DNA from: JAJDNH01 sp964552395
GTDB taxonomy: Bacteria; Acidobacteriota; Thermoanaerobaculia; Thermoanaerobaculales; Sulfomarinibacteraceae
Direction: 5' to 3'
Assembly: GCA_964552395.1 (NCBI GenBank)
Contig: CAZKGM010000001.1
Coordinates: forward strand, 248,001 to 312,000
Length of the DNA stretch: 64,000 bases
The notes beneath the pieces were generated by a model. The model was not told where the DNA came from. It ran no database searches and worked only from the letters and a program-made list of their open reading frames with translations. The position numbers were made by a program, and so were the translations under genes. This document shows, piece by piece, positions 59,183 to 64,000 of this stretch; the first letter of the stretch is position 1, and the number at the start of each line of letters is the position of its first letter.

Positions 59183-60007
59183 TCAGACCTCCCGGTGAAT
59201 GCAAATGCCTGCGTATCCAACGACCGCCGAGCGATCGCCGCTGGTGTCCCCGGATGTCGCATAGGCCACCAGGTGACCCGAGTTCGCCCCGAGGTGGCGC
59301 ACGCACTCGAGCATGACGGTGGCGGGGATGACGCCACACATGCTGATTCGGTGGTCGTGAACGGTCCGGTAGAGATCGACGGGATCGAGGGTCAGCGCGG
59401 CATCGATGGCGCGATGGTCGTGCTCGCGCGCGACCGCGTCGGGCTCGTAGTGACTCATGTCCGAAGAAGCGATGACCCCCACCGGTTCCCCGGCCCGCTC
59501 CACCGTTCGGGCGAGGGCTCGGCCGAGCTCGAGGCAGTCCTCGACTGGGAGGTGCTGGAGACAGATCGGGAGCACCTGGAGGGCCCGGGTCCGGACCTGC
59601 AGAAACGGGACCTGGACCTCGATGGAGTGTTCGCGGCGGTGGGCGCCGGCGTCAAGCTCTGCACGCGGGAACTCTTCGCGCAGCAGGGATGCGAGGTCGG
59701 TGTCGACGGTTTCCTCTCCGAGCGGCGTGATCCAGGTCCCGCTCGGCGCCAGCGACACTGGTCTGCCGAGCCCGGTATGGTTGGGGCCCAGGATGACCAC
59801 CCGGCGGGGAAACCGGAGGTGACTGTAAAGCCGGCCGGCGACCGCGCCCGAGTACATGTAGCCGGCGTGGGGAGCGATGCAGCCGAGCAGGTCGTGCTGA
59901 GCGTCGTCGTCAGGCATGTAGCGCTGGAGATCGCGCTCCAGCGTTCGTGGGTCGGCCGGGTAGAACATTCCGGCGACGGCGGGTTGGCGGGTCTCCATCT
60001 GCTCCAT
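59183..60007 (-). CDS. Memo-family protein (AmmeMemoRadiSam system protein B)
   Basis: A 274-residue protein of the MEMO1/COG1355 family, related to non-heme iron class III dioxygenases. The expected metal-site residues are visible: APHAGYMYSG, LGPNHTG, HRREHSIEVQVPFLQ and SSDMSHYEP, with Cys in MCGVIPATVM. The start ATG has GGAGG 6 nt upstream; longer in-frame forms are Pro/Arg-rich and rejected. In many bacteria it pairs with AMMECR1 and a radical SAM protein, but neither is adjacent here; the neighbours are MutT and UspA. The reaction is unknown. Confidence 0.9.
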   Translation of the reverse strand: MEQMETRQPAVAGMFYPADPRTLERDLQRYMPDDDAQHDLLGCIAPHAGYMYSGAVAGRLYSHLRFPRRVVILGPNHTGLGRPVSLAPSGTWITPLGEETVDTDLASLLREEFPRAELDAGAHRREHSIEVQVPFLQVRTRALQVLPICLQHLPVEDCLELGRALARTVERAGEPVGVIASSDMSHYEPDAVAREHDHRAIDAALTLDPVDLYRTVHDHRISMCGVIPATVMLECVRHLGANSGHLVAYATSGDTSGDRSAVVGYAGICIHREV

Positions 60008-60111
60008 CTCAGGCCTCCCTACCCACAAACTTAGGCTACTGCGCCGGCGACTGCCAGCGGTGGACCGGCGCAACGGCGCTGGGGGGCGGGAGAGTGGGCG
60101 TGGCTGGCGGG

Positions 60112-60552
60112 TCAGAGGGAAGCGAGAGGGCTCTCCCGTTGCAGTCTGAGGAGCAGCTGGGCGTCGGCGGGAGGGGTCTTGAGCCGCGCGAGCTCGGTCG
60201 GCGTCACCCATCGGATCTCCTGACCATCGAGCGGTCGCGGCACGCCGCCAACGATACGGGCCTCGTAGAAGAGCAGGAGGATGCAGCGGTCGAGCTCGTC
60301 GTGCACGGCGAAGGTCATCGGTTCCCCGACAGCTGCTTGGACCCCGAGTTCTTCCTCGAGCTCGCGAACCAGGGCTGCCTCTGGATGCTCATGTGAACCG
60401 ACCTTGCCGCCCGGGAACTCCCACAGTCCACCCATGTGGCGGCCCTCCGGCCGCCGACAGACGAGCAACTTCCCGCCAGCTTCGCGAATCACGGCCGCTA
60501 CGACTGTCGTCACCGTCGGACGGGCGGCGGGCGAAGCACCGGGGAAGCTCAC
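60112..60552 (-). CDS. MutT-type Nudix hydrolase
   Basis: A 146-residue Nudix protein. The Nudix box lies at GGKVGSHEHPEAALVRELEE followed by ELGV, matching GX5EX7REUXEEXGU. WEFPGGK precedes it and the terminal helix is typical of MutT (8-oxo-dGTPase-like). The start is the GTG with GGGGCGGA upstream; earlier in-frame codons overlap a separate 43-codon frame. MutT-like enzymes clean oxidised nucleotides from the pool, which fits the stress-protein and Memo genes that follow (104 bp and more downstream). Confidence 0.85.
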   Translation of the reverse strand: MSFPGASPAARPTVTTVVAAVIREAGGKLLVCRRPEGRHMGGLWEFPGGKVGSHEHPEAALVRELEEELGVQAAVGEPMTFAVHDELDRCILLLFYEARIVGGVPRPLDGQEIRWVTPTELARLKTPPADAQLLLRLQRESPLASL

Positions 60553-60565
60553 CGTCCGCCCCGCG

Positions 60566-60697
60566 TCATGCCAGGCTCCGAGGCGAGATCCTCCGTCGCG
60601 GTGCCGCAACGCCGCGCTTGTTGATGCCGCGGGCGGCCGTACGAAGGATCTGGCGGCGTTTCCGCTCGGCGTTCGGTTCGCTTCGGCTCACGCTCAT
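60566..60697 (-). CDS. candidate leaderless small ORF upstream of mutT
   Basis: A 43-codon frame with ATG exactly six bases after a TAGCGT -10 box with a perfect TTGACA -35. The predicted peptide is very basic. Its middle (ERKRRQILRTAARGINKRGVAA, cut here into ERKRRQILRTAA and RGINKRGVAA) resembles helix 1 of TetR-type DNA-binding domains, but the helix-turn-helix itself is absent. It ends 13 bp before the mutT start. It may be a regulatory upstream ORF, a remnant of a lost regulator, or simply the first codons read on the operon mRNA. Confidence 0.4.
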   Translation of the reverse strand: MSVSRSEPNAERKRRQILRTAARGINKRGVAAPRRRISPRSLA

Positions 60698-60703
60698 GGG
60701 GCA

Positions 60704-60733
60704 ACGCTAGTTCGTTGAGCGGCAGCTTGTCAA
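60704..60733 (-). promoter_or_regulatory. strong promoter of the mutT-Memo-UspA operon
   Basis: Minus strand: TTGACA (60728-60733), 18-bp spacer, TAGCGT (60704-60709). Six bases then separate it from the ATG of the small ORF at 60697. One of the best -35 boxes in the window. Confidence 0.65.
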
Positions 60734-60839
60734 ACCGCTGGACGGCGCTCACTGAACGGCGTGCTCGGCGGGGTGGTGGAGGATATCGGCATCGCATCGC
60801 TCCGACTCGTTCACGGCCGATCCGGGTCTGAGTCTCCGG

Positions 60840-60845
60840 TACAAT
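60840..60845 (+). promoter_or_regulatory. -10 element of a leaderless promoter for mazG
   Basis: TACAAT followed by six bases (CCCGCC) and ATG at 60852, with no ribosome site. The arrangement is identical to that of the UbiA-like gene. The -35 region is weak. Confidence 0.6.
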
Positions 60846-60851
60846 CCCGCC

Positions 60852-61643
60852 ATGTCTGATGCAACCGATCGACTGGTCGACATCATGGATCGCCTCCGCA
60901 ACCCGGGCGGCTGTCCCTGGGATCGTGAGCAGACGTTGGAGAGCCTGACGGGGTACCTCCTCGAGGAGGCGCACGAGGTCGTCGCAGCGGTGGTGGACGG
61001 CGAGCCCGCCCTTCTGTGTGAGGAGCTGGGCGATCTGCTGCTGCAGATTGTCTTCATGGCCAGGATCGCCAAGGAACGCGGTTGGTTCGACCTCGACGCG
61101 GTCTGTGACGCGATCTCCGACAAGATGATCCGCCGTCATCCGCACGTCTTCGGGTCGGTGGACGTCAGCGGTGCAGACGAGGTGGTGCGCAACTGGGAGG
61201 ACATCAAGCAGGAAGAACGACGGCAGCAGCCGGAGGCCTCCGCCCTCGACGGCATCCCGACGGCGCTGCCCGCCCTGCTGAAGGCGTTTCGTATGACCGA
61301 GAAGGCGGCGGCTCTGGGGTTCGACTGGCAGCGGCCGGCCGATGTCGTGGGCAAGCTCCACGAGGAGGTCGAGGAGCTGGAGACCGCGTTGGGCGAAGGA
61401 AATGGGAACGGGAGCCCTCCCGTCCGTGAGGAGCTCGGCGACATCCTCTTCGTCATGGCCAACCTGGCGCGCCACCTCGGGGTCGAGCCCGAGACCGCTC
61501 TGCAGCGGACCAACCTGAAGTTCATGAGCCGGTTCCGCATGATGGAGGAGCAGGCTCGCGCGGCTGGCCGCAGCCTCAGGAGCTATGACCTCGAGGACCT
61601 GGACGCGCTGTGGCGGGAGGCCAAGAGGAGAGAGCGCGAGTGA
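60852..61643 (+). CDS. mazG: nucleoside triphosphate pyrophosphohydrolase MazG
   Basis: A 263-residue two-domain MazG protein. It starts with the family pattern LVDIMDRLRNPGGCPWDREQT. The first metal-binding EExxE...ExxD set is EEAHEVV with EELGDLL; the second, in the C-terminal catalytic repeat, is EEVEEL with EELGDIL. It hydrolyses dNTPs/NTPs to monophosphates and helps limit misincorporation or alarmone effects, a housecleaning role like the divergent mutT. The start is fixed by the TACAAT box 6 nt upstream. Confidence 0.94.
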   Translation: MSDATDRLVDIMDRLRNPGGCPWDREQTLESLTGYLLEEAHEVVAAVVDGEPALLCEELGDLLLQIVFMARIAKERGWFDLDAVCDAISDKMIRRHPHVFGSVDVSGADEVVRNWEDIKQEERRQQPEASALDGIPTALPALLKAFRMTEKAAALGFDWQRPADVVGKLHEEVEELETALGEGNGNGSPPVREELGDILFVMANLARHLGVEPETALQRTNLKFMSRFRMMEEQARAAGRSLRSYDLEDLDALWREAKRRERE

Positions 61644-61671
61644 GCCGTTTCGGCTGACCTCAGAACGCTGA

Positions 61672-61677
61672 TAGAAT
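61672..61677 (+). promoter_or_regulatory. -10 element upstream of the GT81-like gene
   Basis: TAGAAT, 119 nt before the ATG at 61797. The leader has no coding frame of note and ends in GGAGGTCAGC. Confidence 0.4.
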
Positions 61678-61796
61678 CGATGAGCTAGGCTCCGACGGAT
61701 GCTGGTACCCGGAACGCCGGCGTTCTCTCCGGTGCGGCGGGCCCGTTGCCGGCATCGTTCCCACAGGCCGTTCGAGTACAGGGCGCGGAGGTCAGC

Positions 61797-63029
61797 ATGA
61801 GCGATTTCTATCAGCACCACCTCTTCACGACCCTCCACCGGTTGAAGCGCCTGCCGCTCGAGAAGTTGGAGACGAGTCTCGAGCAGGCGGCTGAAAGGAG
61901 GAGCATGGCGCTTCTCCTGCCCAGCCTGGCGTCAGAGATGGACGGCCCCGCGCTACCCAGGATCCTGAGGCACCTGCAGGCGGTGCGCTACCTGCATCGG
62001 ATCGTGGTGGCGCTCGATCGCGCCAGCGAGACCGACTACCGGCGCGCGCTCAAATTCTTCTCTGACCTGCCCCAGGAGGTCACGATCCTGTGGCTCGACG
62101 GCCCCCGAGCGACTGACATCTTCGACCGCTTTGAAGCGAGCGGCCTGGTCAGGCGCGCGCACGGCAAGGGGCAGGCGGTGTGGTTCGCGCTGGGGCATCT
62201 GCTCGCCGCCGGCGATTGTCAGGCCGTCGCGCTCCACGACTGTGATGTCGTGACCTACGACCGCTACCTCCTCGGTCGGCTCTGCTTCCCGGTCCTGCGA
62301 CAGGACGTCGACTTCAAGTTCGCGAAGGCCTACTACGCGCGGACCAGCGACCGTCTCAACGGCCGGGTCACGCGCCTCTTCGTGTACCCTCTGCTCACGG
62401 CGCTGCGAAACTCGTATCCCGGGCAGCCGTTCCTCGAGTACCTGTCGGCTTTTCGCTACCCCCTCGCGGGCGAGATGGCGATGCAGCTCGACCTCGCGCG
62501 CCACATCCGGGTACCCTCGGATTGGGGGCTTGAGGTGGGCTTGCTGGCCGAGGTCTACCGCAACCTCTCACCCAAGGAGATGTGTCAGGTGGACGTCGCC
62601 GGGCGCTATGATCACAAGCACCAGGTGCTGTCGATCGACGAGCCCAACACCGGGCTGATGCGCATGGTCAAGGACATCACGGGGACAATCCTGCGCTCCC
62701 TTGCCGCCGAGGGGGCGACAATCTCTTCGGAGACGCTCATGTCCATCAAAGCCGCCTACCTGCGCCTCGCCCAGGACTACGTCGAGCGCTACGCCTTCGA
62801 CGCGGCCATCAACGGCTTCCCGTTCAATCGCGACGAGGAGGAGCGCGCCAGCGAGGCGTTTGCAGAGTCACTTCACGTTGCCGGCGAGGACTACCTGGAG
62901 AACGTTCTCTACACGCCGCTGTTGCCAAACTGGAATCGGATGTTCTCTGCCCTGCCCGACGCCCACGACTGGATGACGGAGATGCCTTCGAAGGACAGGG
63001 GGGCTGTCAGAGCAAAGCAGAGCCAGTGA
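61797..63029 (+). CDS. glycosyltransferase, glucosyl-3-phosphoglycerate synthase-like (GT81)
   Basis: A 410-residue retaining glycosyltransferase with a GT-A fold. VALDRASETDYRRAL and GKGQAVWFAL precede the DxD-type motif HDCDVVTYD. Later segments GEMAMQLDLA, SDWGLEVGLLAEVY and GRYDHKHQ match the acceptor half of GpgS-type enzymes, which make glucosyl-3-phosphoglycerate, precursor of the compatible solute glucosylglycerate. The start ATG is chosen for its GGAGGTCAGC site; a longer in-frame start lacks one. No phosphatase gene (GpgP) is adjacent. Assignment to GT81 is by motif pattern, not a search. Confidence 0.7.
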   Translation: MSDFYQHHLFTTLHRLKRLPLEKLETSLEQAAERRSMALLLPSLASEMDGPALPRILRHLQAVRYLHRIVVALDRASETDYRRALKFFSDLPQEVTILWLDGPRATDIFDRFEASGLVRRAHGKGQAVWFALGHLLAAGDCQAVALHDCDVVTYDRYLLGRLCFPVLRQDVDFKFAKAYYARTSDRLNGRVTRLFVYPLLTALRNSYPGQPFLEYLSAFRYPLAGEMAMQLDLARHIRVPSDWGLEVGLLAEVYRNLSPKEMCQVDVAGRYDHKHQVLSIDEPNTGLMRMVKDITGTILRSLAAEGATISSETLMSIKAAYLRLAQDYVERYAFDAAINGFPFNRDEEERASEAFAESLHVAGEDYLENVLYTPLLPNWNRMFSALPDAHDWMTEMPSKDRGAVRAKQSQ

Positions 63030-63088
63030 GGACGGCGGCTCGCGAGCTGACCGGCCTCGGCGCTACCGGAGCTGCTGAGCCATCCGAG

Positions 63089-64000
63089 TCAGCCACGGCG
63101 ATGATTGAGGACGAGGAATGCCGCGATTCCGAAAACAACCGCCACGAGGAGTGACCAGAGATGAATGGCAACGCCGGTGGCGGCCGCGGTCTCGACCGGA
63201 ATGCCGAGCGCCGCGAAGCCGGCCGTCCAGCCGGCCTCGAGAGTGCCGATATTGCCGAGCACGTTGACCGGAACCAGAGTTGCCACCGTGGCCGCGGATG
63301 TTCCCACGATGACCACGTCCAGCGGCCAGGAGAAGCCGATCGCCCAGAGCAGAACCCGGATGATCGTCCAGATGCCACCCCAGATCACAAGTGTCAGAAG
63401 CATCGCTGCGGCAAGCCTGCCGGACCTCCCCCGGAGCTCGTCGAGGGTGGATCTCAGGCGGCGAGCGCGTCTGGCCCACCTGCGTCCGTGATGCCCGCGG
63501 GGCGCAATGCATCGCACCATCAGTCGGTCTCCGATGGCAGCAAGGGTGGGCAGCAGTACCAGCGGCAGCACCAGCGCGATGCTGGCGGCGAGGATGACAG
63601 GGCGTTCGGCCCCCCAATGGAGGCCTATCGCCGCGCCCGCCCAGGTGCCGAGCCCCGCGAGATCCAGTGCTCGGACGGTGAGCAGGATACCCATGCCTCG
63701 TGCCAGTGGCACCTTGGAGTGCCGTTTCAATAGTGCCGGCAGGGCGAGCTCTCCCATGCGGACGGGCACGGTCTGCACCGCCGCCTGTGCCGCCGTCGAC
63801 ATGAGTACCGCGCGGCCGACCGGCAGCGATGTCAGGACCGCGAGGCGTGCCCCGCGCAGCACGGAGACCAGCAGGTACAGCGCGCCGGCGGCGGCAATCC
63901 CGGCGGGACGCGTCGAGCGCACCAGGCGCAGCACCTGAGCGGCGCCCGCGAGGTGCACCACCAGGCCGATGAGCGCGAGGGCTACCGCGGCCTGCAAGAG
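63089..64000 (-). CDS. lysylphosphatidylglycerol synthase TM-region / flippase-like membrane protein (5' end at window edge)
   Basis: About 300 residues are visible and the frame is open to the window edge, so the start may lie outside. The protein is a chain of about eight hydrophobic helices with the family's features: SVLRGARLAVLTSLPVGRA, VQTVPVRMGELALPALL and a late VPVNVLGNIGTLEAGW motif. These match the lysylphosphatidylglycerol synthase TM-region family (UPF0104), whose members are putative lipid flippases. No aminoacyl-transferase domain follows. It converges with the glycosyltransferase gene; a link between the two is possible but unproven. Confidence 0.78.
   Translation of the reverse strand, partial: LLQAAVALALIGLVVHLAGAAQVLRLVRSTRPAGIAAAGALYLLVSVLRGARLAVLTSLPVGRAVLMSTAAQAAVQTVPVRMGELALPALLKRHSKVPLARGMGILLTVRALDLAGLGTWAGAAIGLHWGAERPVILAASIALVLPLVLLPTLAAIGDRLMVRCIAPRGHHGRRWARRARRLRSTLDELRGRSGRLAAAMLLTLVIWGGIWTIIRVLLWAIGFSWPLDVVIVGTSAATVATLVPVNVLGNIGTLEAGWTAGFAALGIPVETAAATGVAIHLWSLLVAVVFGIAAFLVLNHRRG

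Noticed and set aside
1..64000. tRNA or rRNA genes, CRISPR arrays, insertion sequences, prophage or attachment sites
   Set aside because: No T-loop-like GGTTCGAATCC with a matching cloverleaf, no regularly spaced repeats and no transposase, integrase or phage motif was found on either strand by eye.

Overview
This is a GC-rich, gene-dense chromosomal stretch with the gene content of a free-living Gram-negative bacterium: RND efflux with a TolC-type outer-membrane factor, LolA-like proteins, a DUF5916 outer-membrane protein, a sortilin/VPS10 propeller protein, a dipeptidyl peptidase IV homologue and a PknB-type kinase. That mix, plus several secreted or membrane proteins of no known family, suggests an acidobacterial lineage (Thermoanaerobaculia-like). 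This is inference; no 16S rRNA, tRNA, insertion sequence, phage or CRISPR array is visible.

Layout. 2-5788 (+): tight acyl-chemistry operon (KASIII-like protein cut by the window edge, three alpha/beta hydrolases, an AMP-forming acyl-CoA ligase and an SCP-x-type thiolase). 5721-12774: HAD hydrolase, Kup K+ transporter, CLC channel with a TrkA-C tail, and a lemA/TPM-domain operon. 12899-19409 (-): TetR, TolC, MFP and RND efflux operon in which every gene overlaps the next by 4 bp, behind a promoter and inverted repeat. 19463-24841: DUF5916 protein, DUF374 acyltransferase diverging from a decaprenyl-phosphate phosphoribosyltransferase-like UbiA protein, and protoporphyrinogen oxidase. 24960-28551 (-): peptide-type ABC importer (binding protein and two permeases, no ATPase). 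28656-33444: purH, a duplicated-domain small protein, a LolA-like protein, a polyprenyl diphosphate synthase and a membrane-anchored jelly-roll protein.

34151-37827 is the most unusual part. An 843-residue fusion carries a PqqD-like domain, a radical SAM domain, a SPASM-like region without its cluster cysteines, and an ArsM-type methyltransferase with its As(III)-binding cysteines. It overlaps a CobW/G3E GTPase gene. No arsenic-resistance genes or precursor peptide are nearby.

38136-41577 (-) is a fadI-fadJ beta-oxidation pair. 41774-46928 encodes secreted and periplasmic proteins and a thioredoxin-like 2Fe-2S ferredoxin. 47353-49814 (-) is a transmembrane Ser/Thr kinase coupled to a single-domain response regulator. 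50105-55487 holds an AlaX-type tRNA-editing protein, NAD+ synthetase and DPP IV. 55682-58360 holds two unrecognised exported or membrane proteins and cysteine synthase. 58344-60697 (-) is a MutT, Memo and UspA operon behind a small leaderless ORF. The window ends with MazG, a GT81-like glycosyltransferase and a flippase-like membrane protein.

A recurring regulatory theme is a -10 hexamer (TACAAT, TAAACT, TATAAT, TAAGAC or TAGCGT) lying 6-7 nt before a start codon with no Shine-Dalgarno sequence. This predicts leaderless mRNAs for at least seven ORFs here, while other genes have clear GGAGG sites. Coordinates and starts were chosen by reading; functions are family-level assignments from motifs, not from searches.
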